Below are positions 44,521 to 53,043 of a DNA stretch of 64,000 bases, one piece after another. The position numbers and the translations under genes were made by a program. The stretch spans positions 124,001-188,000 of the forward strand of contig NZ_FRCF01000003.1 in NCBI RefSeq assembly GCF_900142805.1. The letters run 5' to 3'. The notes below the pieces were generated by a model. The model ran no database searches. It saw only the letters and a program-made list of their open reading frames with translations, and was not told the DNA's origin. How positions within the stretch are numbered: the first letter of the stretch is position 1; every line of letters begins with the position of its first letter. This DNA comes from Lacicoccus alkaliphilus DSM 16010. GTDB taxonomy: Bacteria; Bacillota; Bacilli; Staphylococcales; Salinicoccaceae.

Positions 44521-45430
44521 CGAGATCCTTCAAATCATAGTAAGTGTTCTGGTAAGTCTCATTCAGCCAGTTATTGAATAAAAGGTGCCCATGGGACTTC
44601 CAGTTGAAATGAGGCGGATTATGCGAATCATCCTGCGGGAAGTAGTTATGCGGCATGCCCACATCCACTCCCTTTTCAATATCCCTTTCATATTCGGTCT
44701 GAAGAGTATCTCTTTCATATTCGAGATGACCGAAAATATACAGTTCCCTGCTGTCAGCTGTACTTAAAATGTCGGGCCCGAATTCCGGATGGACGGAAAG
44801 CACCTTCAGGCCGGGGTGCCGGTCAAGTGTTGAGAAATCCATTCGTGTATGCCTGGACTGCGGAACATCGAACTGATCATCAAACCCTCTCACCAGAGGA
44901 TGTTCAGGGAGTATGTTTTTATACTTGAATATGCCGAACAGTTTGCCCGGCAGAATGACCTTGTCAAACCCGTAGTAACGGTTGAGTGCGAATTGTGCAC
45001 CCCAGCAAATGAAGAACCTGGAAAATACATGGGTTTCCGACCACTTCAATATTTCTTCAAGTTCTTCTATATAATCCACCTGGTCGAAATCGAGCTTCTC
45101 CACCGGTGCACCTGTGACGATCATCCCGTCGAAACGTTCATCCCTGATTTCATCCAATGTACGGTAGAATTTCTGGAGGTGACTGGTCGGGGTGTTCCTG
45201 CTCTTATGGGTCTCCGTATATAAAAACTCTATATCCACCTGTAATGGTGTATTCCCGAGCAGCCGGAGCAGATGAAGCTCCGTCTCTTCCTTTTTCGGCA
45301 TCAAATTCAATATCACGATGCGCAGTGGACGTATGTCCTGGGTCATCGCCCTGGATGCATCGATCGTATAGACATTTTCAGCTTCCAGTCTCGTTCTTAC
45401 GGGTAATCCTTCAATTATTTTTATTGGCAT
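44513..45430 (-). CDS. metAA: Homoserine O-acetyltransferase (MetA family)
   Basis: This 305-residue MetA-type enzyme activates homoserine. The catalytic Cys142 is in FICWGAQ, and residue 111 is Glu (TGAPVE). Glu111 is known to direct the family to acetyl-CoA rather than succinyl-CoA. The product O-acetylhomoserine fits the MetY gene directly upstream. Its start shares one base with the metY stop (TAATG), so translation is coupled. It is part of the SAM-riboswitch operon. Confidence 0.92.
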   Translation of the reverse strand: MPIKIIEGLPVRTRLEAENVYTIDASRAMTQDIRPLRIVILNLMPKKEETELHLLRLLGNTPLQVDIEFLYTETHKSRNTPTSHLQKFYRTLDEIRDERFDGMIVTGAPVEKLDFDQVDYIEELEEILKWSETHVFSRFFICWGAQFALNRYYGFDKVILPGKLFGIFKYKNILPEHPLVRGFDDQFDVPQSRHTRMDFSTLDRHPGLKVLSVHPEFGPDILSTADSRELYIFGHLEYERDTLQTEYERDIEKGVDVGMPHNYFPQDDSHNPPHFNWKSHGHLLFNNWLNETYQNTYYDLKDLEK

Positions 45431-46707
45431 TAAATCGCATCCAAACCTTTATTGATATCATCTATTATATCATCAATATGCTCCAATCCTACAGAGAGGC
45501 GCACCGTCTCCGGCTTTACACCGCCTTCGGCCTGCTGCGCTTCGGTCAGTTGTGAATGTGTCGTGGAAGCGGGGTGGACGACGAGTGATTTGGCATCGCC
45601 GACATTTGCAAGCAGTGAGAACAGTTCAAGTGCCTCGATGAACTTCTTGCCGGCTTCGTATCCGCCTTTCACACCGAAAGTGAAGATTGAACCTGCACCT
45701 TTCGGCAGATATTTTTCCTGAAGCGATTTATACGGGCTGTCAGGAAGACTTGCAAAATCGACCCACTCCACTTTTTCGTGCTGTGATAGATGTTCCGCCA
45801 CTTTCCTCGCGTTCTCGACATGTCTTTCCATCCTTAAAGACAGAGTCTCGATGCCCTGTGTCAAAAGAAATGAGTTGAAAGGTGAAATCGCAGCACCGGT
45901 GTCCCGCAGCAACGTCGTCCTGACCTTATATGCAAAAGCCTGATTGCCGAAAGTATCTGCGAAGACAAGTCCGTGATATGAATTGTCAGGCTCACTCATA
46001 CCCGGATACTTTCCGCTTTTCCAGTCGAAGTTGCCGCCGTCCACGATGATGCCGCCGATGGAGGTCCCGTGCCCCCCCAGGAATTTCGTTGCTGAGTGCA
46101 CGACGATATTGGCACCGTGCTCGATTGGACGGCACAGGTAAGGTGTGGCGAAAGTGTTGTCCACTATGAGGACGATGCCGTTTTCCCGGGCTATTTTCGA
46201 AAGTGCTTCAAGATCCTCGATGTTGCCTTCAGGGTTACCGATCGTCTCCACAAAAATTGCTTTCGTATCATCTTTTATTTCACGTGAAACGTCGTCCACA
46301 TTTTTTGTATTGACGAGTGTCACATCGATGCCGAACTTCTTCAGCGTATGTGTGAACAGTGTATGTGTACCACCGTAAAGGCTGGTTGTTGAAACGATAT
46401 GGTCGCCTGCGTCGGCAACACCTTGGATGGCATAAGTGATGGCGGCCATTCCTGAAGCGACTGCGAGTCCGGCTGTGCCGCCTTCCAGTTCTGCCACCCT
46501 CGTTTCCAGCGCAGCGGTGGTGGGGTTGGTGATGCGGGTATATATGTTGCCGGCTTCCGCCAGTCCGAAAAGATTGGCACCATGTTCAGTATTATCGAAG
46601 ACATAGGAAGTCGTCTGGTAAATCGGCAACGCGCGTGAATTCGTTTCGGAATCGACCACCTGGCCGGAATGCAGCTGTTTTGTTTCAAACTTGAAATCTT
46701 TTGACAT
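45430..46707 (-). CDS. metY: O-acetylhomoserine sulfhydrylase
   Basis: This 425-residue PLP enzyme makes homocysteine from O-acetylhomoserine and sulfide. The PLP lysine is in VVHSATKFLGGHG, and the YTRITNPTTAALETRVAELEGG segment is diagnostic. It is the first gene after the SAM riboswitch. A 16-bp stretch inside it (46278-46293) contains a perfect core of the parS ParB-binding site. Confidence 0.93.
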   Translation of the reverse strand: MSKDFKFETKQLHSGQVVDSETNSRALPIYQTTSYVFDNTEHGANLFGLAEAGNIYTRITNPTTAALETRVAELEGGTAGLAVASGMAAITYAIQGVADAGDHIVSTTSLYGGTHTLFTHTLKKFGIDVTLVNTKNVDDVSREIKDDTKAIFVETIGNPEGNIEDLEALSKIARENGIVLIVDNTFATPYLCRPIEHGANIVVHSATKFLGGHGTSIGGIIVDGGNFDWKSGKYPGMSEPDNSYHGLVFADTFGNQAFAYKVRTTLLRDTGAAISPFNSFLLTQGIETLSLRMERHVENARKVAEHLSQHEKVEWVDFASLPDSPYKSLQEKYLPKGAGSIFTFGVKGGYEAGKKFIEALELFSLLANVGDAKSLVVHPASTTHSQLTEAQQAEGGVKPETVRLSVGLEHIDDIIDDINKGLDAI

Positions 46708-46721
46708 GATAATTTTCCTCC

Positions 46722-46862
46722 CTGAAAAAAATAAAGAGCCTGCCGAATTCAGCAGACTCTGATCTGCTCATCTCCCGGGGGTGGCCCCGGCTGGAATTGG
46801 CACCTTACTTAAAAGGTTGCCGGACTTCGTCGGGCCAGTTCCCTCCGTCGCTCTTGATAAGC
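46722..46862 (-). promoter_or_regulatory. SAM-I riboswitch (S-box) with terminator upstream of metY
   Basis: On the minus strand the conserved S-box elements appear in order: CTTATCAAGAG at the 5' end (46862 downward), GGAGGGA..TGGCCC, the CCGGCAACC segment, and the GGTGCCAATTCC region, closing with GAGATGAG. The downstream hairpin 46735-46743 with 46752-46760 plus a T-tract to 46722 is the terminator. SAM should shut off metY-metA. Confidence 0.93.
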
Positions 46863-46882
46863 CATATTCAATATTGCGTCTA

Positions 46883-46911
46883 ATATTACAATCTAAAGCA
46901 AGGTCTGTCAA
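46883..46911 (-). promoter_or_regulatory. metY-metA promoter
   Basis: On the minus strand TTGACA (46911-46906), 17 bases, and TAATAT (46888-46883) lie directly upstream of the riboswitch. Confidence 0.78.
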
Positions 46912-46991
46912 ACATTTTATAAAATTATAAATTGCGTGACAAATGATATTTTGAAATTCCAGCAACGTATGGCGTTACAACTTCCATACCT

Positions 46992-48350
46992 TTACTTCCA
47001 TATATATCTCAGGAGTTTCTGAAGGGGTCTGAAATTTGGATAACGCAGCGGTATATCAAACAGCGTCGTCTGGTGCAGGATGCTTTTTTGATGGGTAAAA
47101 GTATCGAAGGAATAACGCCCGTGATATTTCCCCATGCCGCTGTATCCACGCCCCCCGAAGGGGAGATGAGGTGTCGCGAGGTGGAACATCGTATCGTTGA
47201 CCGCACCGCCTCCAAAAGGGATGTTTTTAATCACGTGGCGCGCTGCTTTCCCATTATTTGTGAATACATAGAGTGCCAGCGGGTCCGGCATATCCCGGAC
47301 ATCAATCATGGCTTTCTCCAGGTCGTCGAAGCCGAGCACCGGCAGCACGGGTCCGAAAATCTCCTCCTGCATCGAAGGATGGCTGAAATCGGCATCCTGA
47401 ATGATCGTCGGCTCTATCATGCGTATCTCTTTGTGGGAGCGCCCGCCATAGGCGATGTCGCCTGTGATATAGCTGTGGACACGTTTGAAGTGTTTGTCAT
47501 TGATGATCTGCATGTACTCTTCGGCTTCAAATTCCTTATTGTAAAACTTGTGGGTGTAGTGCTTCAAATATCCCACGAGTTCATCTTTGATGATGTTGTC
47601 TGCATATACAAAATCCGTGGCGACACATGTCTGGCCGGCATTCATGAACTTGCCCCACACAATCCTTTTCGCTGTCAGTTTCAGATCCGCATCTTTTAAA
47701 ACGATGCTTGGGGACTTCCCTCCCAGTTCAAGTGTTACGGGGGTGAGGTGCTTTGAAGCAGCCTCCATGACGATTTTACCGACTTGGGAACTGCCGGTAT
47801 AGAAGATGTAATCGAAAGGCAGCTCAAGAAGCTGCTGATTCGTTTCGATGCCGCCCTCAATCGTAGTGACATACTTTTCTGGAAATGCATGGCCGATGAG
47901 GTTGGAGATCACCGCGGAAACATTGGGTGTATGCTCAGAAGGTTTCAATATGGCAGTATTGCCTGCACTGAGCGCACCGACGAGAGGTGCCATCGCCAGG
48001 TTGAAGGGGTAATTCCATGGTGAGATGATCAGGGTCACCCCGAAGGGTTCCTTATAGATCTTGGAACTGGAACCGAAATGGGTGGCCGGTGTCTTAACCT
48101 TCACCGGTGCTGCCCATTCTTTCAAGTTTTTTATATGAAAGTTGATCTCGCTGTAAACGATGCCGACTTCAGTCAGGAATGCATCACTTTCATTCTTGTT
48201 ATAATCCTCCCTCATGGCGGTCATGATGTCATCTTCATATAGTTTAATGGCATCTTTCAGCTGTTTTAAGGCCATTATACGGACATCCGATGGCAGGGTG
48301 CTGTGAGTCTGGAAAAATTGCTTTTGTTTATGGAAAACAGAATCATACAT
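46992..48350 (-). CDS. Class 3 aldehyde dehydrogenase
   Basis: This 452-residue aldehyde dehydrogenase has catalytic Cys in NAGQTCVATDF and Glu in LELGGKSP. The PWNYPFNLAMAPLVGALSAGN motif marks the fatty-aldehyde/class 3 group, and the C-terminal tail (residues 430-452) is basic and hydrophobic, which may help membrane association. ATG 48350 with GGAG upstream is preferred over GTG 48359, which overlaps the site. It is monocistronic. Confidence 0.88.
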   Translation of the reverse strand: MYDSVFHKQKQFFQTHSTLPSDVRIMALKQLKDAIKLYEDDIMTAMREDYNKNESDAFLTEVGIVYSEINFHIKNLKEWAAPVKVKTPATHFGSSSKIYKEPFGVTLIISPWNYPFNLAMAPLVGALSAGNTAILKPSEHTPNVSAVISNLIGHAFPEKYVTTIEGGIETNQQLLELPFDYIFYTGSSQVGKIVMEAASKHLTPVTLELGGKSPSIVLKDADLKLTAKRIVWGKFMNAGQTCVATDFVYADNIIKDELVGYLKHYTHKFYNKEFEAEEYMQIINDKHFKRVHSYITGDIAYGGRSHKEIRMIEPTIIQDADFSHPSMQEEIFGPVLPVLGFDDLEKAMIDVRDMPDPLALYVFTNNGKAARHVIKNIPFGGGAVNDTMFHLATPHLPFGGRGYSGMGKYHGRYSFDTFTHQKSILHQTTLFDIPLRYPNFRPLQKLLRYIWK

Positions 48351-48470
48351 AAAAATCACTCCTCTGGATTATTGTACCCGAATTAAAAGGAAGTAATTAA
48401 AGGAGAAATAGATTGCTTTATAAATAAAACTGCTTATACTTAAGTTACTTCAATGATAAGGGTGATGATT

Positions 48471-48650
48471 ATGGTCCACGAGCTGAATATATTCGGCGGC
48501 AGTCTGACAAATTACCAGCTTAGCGAAGCCTTGGATATTCCTATTGAACGAGTGCAGGACATTTTGAGCGGCGATGTTTCATTGGGAGACTTATGCCCTG
48601 AAACTTTGAAGAAAGTGCACCAATTGGAAGAGGCATTGTTCAGCAGCTAA
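48471..48650 (+). CDS. Small HTH-like protein, first of two tandem paralogues
   Basis: This 59-residue protein (MVHELNIFGGSLTNYQLSEA start) looks like a compact helical protein with a possible helix-turn-helix (LTNYQLSEALDIPIERVQDIL). It shares ELN, LT-YQ-S-A, Q-I and LEE positions with the 60-residue product 100 bases downstream. AAGGGTG lies six to eight bases before the chosen ATG; the longer frame to 48453 crosses this site. Function unknown. Confidence 0.62.
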   Translation: MVHELNIFGGSLTNYQLSEALDIPIERVQDILSGDVSLGDLCPETLKKVHQLEEALFSS

Positions 48651-48750
48651 AACAGTAAATAGATGTGTTCATCATATTCTTGCAGAATGGAAATAATGTG
48701 GTATAATTAGTTATTGCTACTTATTCGATACTGTTAAAGAAGGTGACTTT

Positions 48751-48933
48751 ATGAGCACAGAATTAAACCTTTCACTCCTCGTGGAAAAACTGACGGCATA
48801 CCAAATTAGTCGAGCTGTAAGTATCGATATGGATCTGGCGCAGAAAATTGTGGATGAAGAAGTTAGAATTGAAGAGTTACCCTCTGACGTTTACGATAAA
48901 TTGGAAGAATTGAATAGCAAGTTAATGAACTGA
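48751..48933 (+). CDS. Small HTH-like protein, second tandem paralogue
   Basis: This 60-residue protein (MSTELNLSLLVEKLTAYQIS start) is a paralogue of the preceding one. It has its own promoter: TTGCAG (48680-48685), 16 bases and TATAAT (48702-48707). AAGGTG lies before ATG. The core LTAYQISRAVSIDMDLAQKIVDEE could form a short HTH, as in XRE proteins, but there is no obvious recognition basic patch. A strong terminator follows. No function is assigned. Confidence 0.62.
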   Translation: MSTELNLSLLVEKLTAYQISRAVSIDMDLAQKIVDEEVRIEELPSDVYDKLEELNSKLMN

Positions 48934-48955
48934 GACTTTTGAAGTCTCTTTTTTT
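48932..48955 (+). terminator. Terminator after the second small paralogue
   Basis: GAGACTT (48932-48938) pairs with AAGTCTC (48942-48948), followed by seven Ts. Confidence 0.88.
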
Positions 48956-49035
48956 ACATCTTTTGACGTATGGGAATATATCCTGTATAAATGGTATGAT
49001 TAATACAGTAAATATTTTGATAAAGGAGCCGGCTT

Positions 49036-49578
49036 ATGAATCTGCTGATCATTTCCGGGAGTCCGTTCCCGGGTTCAAGTGCAGCTTTTTTGGCAGAAGA
49101 AATCAAAGCACAGATTGAACAGCCTGAAAATCATGTTGAAATCATAGATTTATGTGAGTGGGATATCCCGCTTCTCGGGTCTCCGTCCACTGAAGAAGTT
49201 GAAAAGTTTAAAGACATTGCGAGGGAAGCGGATGCCATCATTATAGGCACGCCGAATTTCCACACTTCATTTTCCGGCATTTTGAAAAATGCACTGGATC
49301 ACCTGTCGTTCGATCAGTTCGAGGACAAACCGGTCGCACTGTACTGTACGAGCGGCGGTATGAGGAACACAGACCCGCTGGCACAGCTCAGGATAGTGAT
49401 GCGGGGCCTCCATGCATTGACGATACCGACCCAGGTCTGTGCAAGCAGCACCGATTATGAAAAGAATGAGGAAGGCGAGTACGCCTGGCTCAGCGATGAG
49501 ATGAAGCAGAGGATTGCAAGGATGCTGGACTCTTTAATCACCCTTGCGACTGTGACGAAAAGTAAGCATCATATTTGA
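49036..49578 (+). CDS. NADPH-dependent FMN reductase (azobenzene/chromate reductase family)
   Basis: This 180-residue flavodoxin-fold reductase starts with the FMN phosphate loop LIISGSPFPGSSAAFLA and contains the IIIGTPNFHTSFSGILKNALDHLS segment (about residues 71-93) typical of Azr/YhdA proteins. It reduces quinones, azo dyes or metals in vitro; the physiological substrate is unknown. The GGAGCCG site lies upstream of ATG 49036. Confidence 0.88.
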   Translation: MNLLIISGSPFPGSSAAFLAEEIKAQIEQPENHVEIIDLCEWDIPLLGSPSTEEVEKFKDIAREADAIIIGTPNFHTSFSGILKNALDHLSFDQFEDKPVALYCTSGGMRNTDPLAQLRIVMRGLHALTIPTQVCASSTDYEKNEEGEYAWLSDEMKQRIARMLDSLITLATVTKSKHHI

Positions 49579-49592
49579 TGCTTACTTTTTTT
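49561..49592 (+). terminator. Terminator overlapping the 3' end of the flavin reductase gene
   Basis: AGTAAGCATCA (49561-49571) pairs with TGATGCTTACT (49576-49586), and a T-run follows. The stop codon lies inside the hairpin. Confidence 0.88.
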
Positions 49593-49642
49593 GAAGTTAA
49601 GTTGTAATATAAGAGTATTCAATCACGCAAAGGATAAAGACT

Positions 49643-50431
49643 ATGTTTAACGAAAATAAAGATGAGTTGCCATTATTGTTACTTAGCCTGATCATGGGAG
49701 TTTTCGTCATCACGTTCATATATTCTGAACTGACCGGCGGTGACAGGAACCGTTCACCATACTCTTTTGAAGAGGCAGTTGCATTACAGGTCGAAAAGGA
49801 TACTCAGGATGTGACGATTCAGGACGGACGTCTGACGCATGCCGACGAAGAGCAGATCAGGCATTACATGCAGACGGATGAAGGGCATTACCCGCTGCAG
49901 CACCTGGATTTGAAAGAGAAGGTGGACGTCGATGCCGAAACTTTGGATGTTATTCTGGAGGGCAGGGGAATGCTCGAGGGATACGGGGCGACATACCTTG
50001 AAGCGCAAAATACCCACGACATAAACGTCTTGTATTTGATCAGCCATACACAGATAGAAACCGGCAACGGGGATTCCGACCTTGCCCGGGGCATAGAAAC
50101 GGACGGCACGACATATTACAACTTCTTTGGCATCGGCGCTTTCGACCGCCGGGCGCTGGAAGCAGGATCAAGTTATGCAGCCGAGAAGGACTGGTCCTCC
50201 CCTGAACGCGCCATCATCGGGGGGGCGGAGTTCATCAGCCGGAACTACGTCAATAACGGTCAGGACACCCTTTATAAGATGAGATGGAACCCTGAAGAGC
50301 CGGGCACACATCAGTACGCCACCGATATCAGATGGGCAGTCATAATCGCTGACATCATGGCCTCGCATTATAACAATCACGGGATCGAACCGGGGGAGCT
50401 CAAATTTACGGAATACCGGGAAGATGAGTGA
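49643..50431 (+). CDS. Membrane-anchored N-acetylglucosaminidase (SagB-like, GH73)
   Basis: This 262-residue protein has one N-terminal membrane segment (residues 9-27) and an extracellular glucosaminidase domain. The catalytic Glu lies in HTQIETGNGDSDLARG (about residue 139), and NFFGIGAFDRR, EFISRNYVNNGQDTLYKMRWNP and HQYATDIRWA segments match staphylococcal SagA/SagB. It trims glycan strands in the wall. It is monocistronic. Confidence 0.85.
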   Translation: MFNENKDELPLLLLSLIMGVFVITFIYSELTGGDRNRSPYSFEEAVALQVEKDTQDVTIQDGRLTHADEEQIRHYMQTDEGHYPLQHLDLKEKVDVDAETLDVILEGRGMLEGYGATYLEAQNTHDINVLYLISHTQIETGNGDSDLARGIETDGTTYYNFFGIGAFDRRALEAGSSYAAEKDWSSPERAIIGGAEFISRNYVNNGQDTLYKMRWNPEEPGTHQYATDIRWAVIIADIMASHYNNHGIEPGELKFTEYREDE

Positions 50432-50438
50432 GGAAATC

Positions 50439-50482
50439 AAAATCGGATTCGGAACCTCGATCGAGGTTCCGAATCCGATTTT
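50439..50482. terminator. Long palindromic terminator between the sagB-like gene and thiE
   Basis: A perfect 22-bp inverted repeat meeting at TCGA-TCGA spans this interval, with T-rich sequence following. It separates convergent transcripts. Confidence 0.9.
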
Positions 50483-50502
50483 AATTTAAATGAAGGCCTT
50501 CT

Positions 50503-51129
50503 TCATAAACTTAAGAAGCGTCTCACCGCCTGTCCCACATCCTCAGCACCGGCAATCGCAGAAATCACTGCTGCACCGTCTGCGCCTGCATCCAGACACG
50601 CCTTGTAATTTTCATGGGTGATGCCTCCGATCGCGACCATAGGCAGAGGACCAACCTGATTGCGCATCCATTCAAGGCCCGTTATGCCGATGGCCTCGCC
50701 TGCATCATCTTTAGATTGTGTGGCGAATACGGGGCCTGTACCTATATAATCGACCTCCTGCAGGTCACTTGCGGCAAGTTCATGTGCATTGCCGACAGAG
50801 AGCCCGACGATTTTTTCGTCGAACCATGCTGACAGGTCGGCGGGCGGGATGTCATCCTGTCCGATATGGAGGCCGTCCGCACCGGCCTCCATGGCAAGCG
50901 CTGCATCATCATTGACGATGAAAGGCACGCCGTATTCCAGTGTCAGTGCCCTCACTGATCGGGCAAAATCCAGCAGCGCCCTGCCCTGAAGCGCCCCTTC
51001 GCCTTTCTCACGGAGCTGGAACATCGTGATGCCTGCCTCCAGCGCCTGCCGGATCACTTCCAGGCTCCTTTCGACATCCCCTTGATCCGAACCATATACG
51101 AAATAAAGTTTCAAATCCTTTTTATTCAT
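50503..51129 (-). CDS. thiE: Thiamine-phosphate synthase
   Basis: This 208-residue TIM-barrel enzyme joins the hydroxymethylpyrimidine and thiazole phosphates. Motifs include LYFVYGSD at the start, FQLREK, NDDAALA, GLHIGQDD, GTGPVFATQSK and AIGGI near the C-terminus. ATG 51129 is preceded by AGGA; a longer open frame to 51168 lies within thiM. It overlaps thiM by eight bases and is last in thiD-thiM-thiE. Confidence 0.93.
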   Translation of the reverse strand: MNKKDLKLYFVYGSDQGDVERSLEVIRQALEAGITMFQLREKGEGALQGRALLDFARSVRALTLEYGVPFIVNDDAALAMEAGADGLHIGQDDIPPADLSAWFDEKIVGLSVGNAHELAASDLQEVDYIGTGPVFATQSKDDAGEAIGITGLEWMRNQVGPLPMVAIGGITHENYKACLDAGADGAAVISAIAGAEDVGQAVRRFLSL

Positions 51130-51910
51130 GATTCCTGATGTCCTTGTCCGCGAGCAATGTGTCCTCATTCAGGTGCAGCGCGTCAATGAAATTCATCCTG
51201 AACGCAGCCGGACCCGCACTTTCCGATGCAGCGGATTCGGCACACAAATTATAATAGCTCACCGCATCCAATACACCGGTGTTGAATGCTTCACTTCTGG
51301 ATGTGAATGCAAGTATCACGGCACCAAGCAGGCATTCGGAGCCGGTGATCCTGCCCTGGAACTCATGGCCGTTATGGAGCGTATAGCGCCGGGTGCGTGT
51401 GACGAGCGCATCCGCTTCTCCTGTGACCAGCACCGGTATGTTAAGGCGTTCGAATGCGGCTTCGGCAATTTCAAGGGCATCACTCGTCTCGGTCGAGTCG
51501 ACGCCCCTCGAAGTGCTCTCCAGGCCCGCCAAAGCCATCATTTCACTTTTGTTCCCTTTGACGAGGGCAACATCATATTTTTCAAGCAATTCGTCGACAA
51601 GGTTTTTCCTGAAATCGGAAGCGGGATAACCGACCGGATCGAGGACCAGCGGCACATTGTTTTTATTGGCCGCTTCCGCCATCTCAAACATCAGCTCTTT
51701 CTTGCCCTCATCCGCAGTCCCGATATTAATCAGAAGTCCGTCTGCTGCCTGCATGAGCGCTGCGGCTTCGCTTTTCTCCCCGCTCATGATGGGTGAAGCG
51801 CCCATCGCCAGCAGGCCGTTCGCCGTAAGATCTTTGACGACGTCATTCGTTATGCAGACGATGAGCGGTGGTCTTCCTCTCAACTCTTGTAAAATGGACA
51901 TATTCATCAT
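51122..51910 (-). CDS. thiM: Hydroxyethylthiazole kinase
   Basis: This 262-residue ribokinase-like enzyme phosphorylates the thiazole moiety. The N-terminal PLIVCITNDVVKDLTANGLLAMGASPIM is diagnostic, and GSECLLGAVI near residue 190 replaces the usual GTGC (GSEC contains the conserved Cys). It overlaps thiD by four bases and thiE by eight, a tightly coupled operon. Confidence 0.92.
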   Translation of the reverse strand: MMNMSILQELRGRPPLIVCITNDVVKDLTANGLLAMGASPIMSGEKSEAAALMQAADGLLINIGTADEGKKELMFEMAEAANKNNVPLVLDPVGYPASDFRKNLVDELLEKYDVALVKGNKSEMMALAGLESTSRGVDSTETSDALEIAEAAFERLNIPVLVTGEADALVTRTRRYTLHNGHEFQGRITGSECLLGAVILAFTSRSEAFNTGVLDAVSYYNLCAESAASESAGPAAFRMNFIDALHLNEDTLLADKDIRNHE

Positions 51911-52704
51911 TCCCCTTCATATGCAAAATGGTTGATTGGGCCGTTTCCTCCGCCCAATCCGGGAGCTTCCTGGATCGCTTTTGTTATATAATTCTTACCG
52001 GTGCGGAATGCCGCTTCCAGCGGCTTGCCCCTGGCAAGTTCCGCCGTGATGACTGCTGAAAATGTGCAGCCGGTGCCGTGGGTATGCTCGGTATCCACCC
52101 TGGCTGAAGAGAGTGTCGTCTCTTTATCCTTTTCAAAAAGGTAATCGACTGCATCGCCTTTCAGATGTCCGCCTTTGATGATGACACTCTGCACTCCAAT
52201 GTCCCCGATGAATATTTTGGCGGCTTTTCTCACATCCTCTTCATTTTCGATGGTGAGACCTGCCAGCTTTTCTGCTTCCGGGATGTTCGGCGTGACCGTG
52301 AGGGCTGTCGGCAGCAATTCTGAGCGCAGGTAATCTATGGCCCCCTCATCGATCAGGTTATCCCCCGATGTTGAAATCATGACCGGGTCGATTACGAAAG
52401 GCAGCTGATATTCCTCCACATATTTTTTTATCACCCGCATCATTTCCTCGGTCGCGATCATACCGCTCTTCATTGCATGAGGAACTTCATCCGTAAAGAT
52501 GCTTTTCAGCTGGGCATCCAGAAAATCAGCGGGTACATTGTAGGCGCCCTGGACCCCGAGAGTGTTCTGTGCAGTCAGTGAAGTGACCGCGGCCATTCCA
52601 TAAACGCCGCGTGACTGAAATGATTTGATATCTGCGATGACGCCGGCCCCGCCTGTGGGATCGGTCCCTGCAACCGTCAGTGCAATTGGTAAAGTGATTG
52701 ACAT
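51907..52704 (-). CDS. thiD: Hydroxymethylpyrimidine (phosphate) kinase
   Basis: This 265-residue kinase acts twice on the pyrimidine moiety. Motifs are VAGTDPTGGAGVIADIKSF near the N-terminus and the anion hole THGTGCTFSAVITAEL (about residue 210). ATG 52704 with AAGGA upstream is preferred to GTG 52710. It is the first gene after the TPP riboswitch. tenA and the pyrimidine synthase thiC are not in the window. Confidence 0.93.
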   Translation of the reverse strand: MSITLPIALTVAGTDPTGGAGVIADIKSFQSRGVYGMAAVTSLTAQNTLGVQGAYNVPADFLDAQLKSIFTDEVPHAMKSGMIATEEMMRVIKKYVEEYQLPFVIDPVMISTSGDNLIDEGAIDYLRSELLPTALTVTPNIPEAEKLAGLTIENEEDVRKAAKIFIGDIGVQSVIIKGGHLKGDAVDYLFEKDKETTLSSARVDTEHTHGTGCTFSAVITAELARGKPLEAAFRTGKNYITKAIQEAPGLGGGNGPINHFAYEGE

Positions 52705-52728
52705 TCTCACCCATCCTTCCTTTCACCA

Positions 52729-52774
52729 GAATAAAAAGCCCGCTTCCGGCAATATATCATTGCGGAAGCGGGCT
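52729..52774 (-). terminator. Terminator of the TPP riboswitch
   Basis: The arms AGCCCGCTTCC (52737-52747) and GGAAGCGGGCT with inner GCAA/TTGC pairs form a long stem, followed on the minus strand by a T-tract. It is the expression platform of the riboswitch. Confidence 0.9.
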
Positions 52775-52861
52775 TAGTGATATAAATAACAGCACACACC
52801 AAAAGTGCATCGTAGTCTATAGATGTATTTATTTGGTCAGCTGTTTGACATTTATGTACTA

Positions 52862-52968
52862 AACCACTTCCTTACGCTGGTATTACCCAGATCAAGTCGA
52901 AGGGATCAGCACTTTACGGATCATCATCTCCGGAAATCTGCTGTCTCAGCTCAATGCACCCCTAGTGG
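52862..52968 (-). promoter_or_regulatory. TPP riboswitch
   Basis: On the minus strand the conserved THI-box elements occur in order: CCACTAGGGGTGC, GCTGAGA (52949-52943), ACTTGATCTGGGTAATACCAGCGTAAGGAAGTGG. The closing P1 helix is formed by the two ends. TPP should stop thiDME expression through the terminator at 52729-52774. Confidence 0.95.
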
Positions 52969-53043
52969 TACTGTTATTTACTTAATTTCATGATAAATGT
53001 GCCGTCCATGTAAGTCAAATGACAAATTCAATATTCTGAAGAA

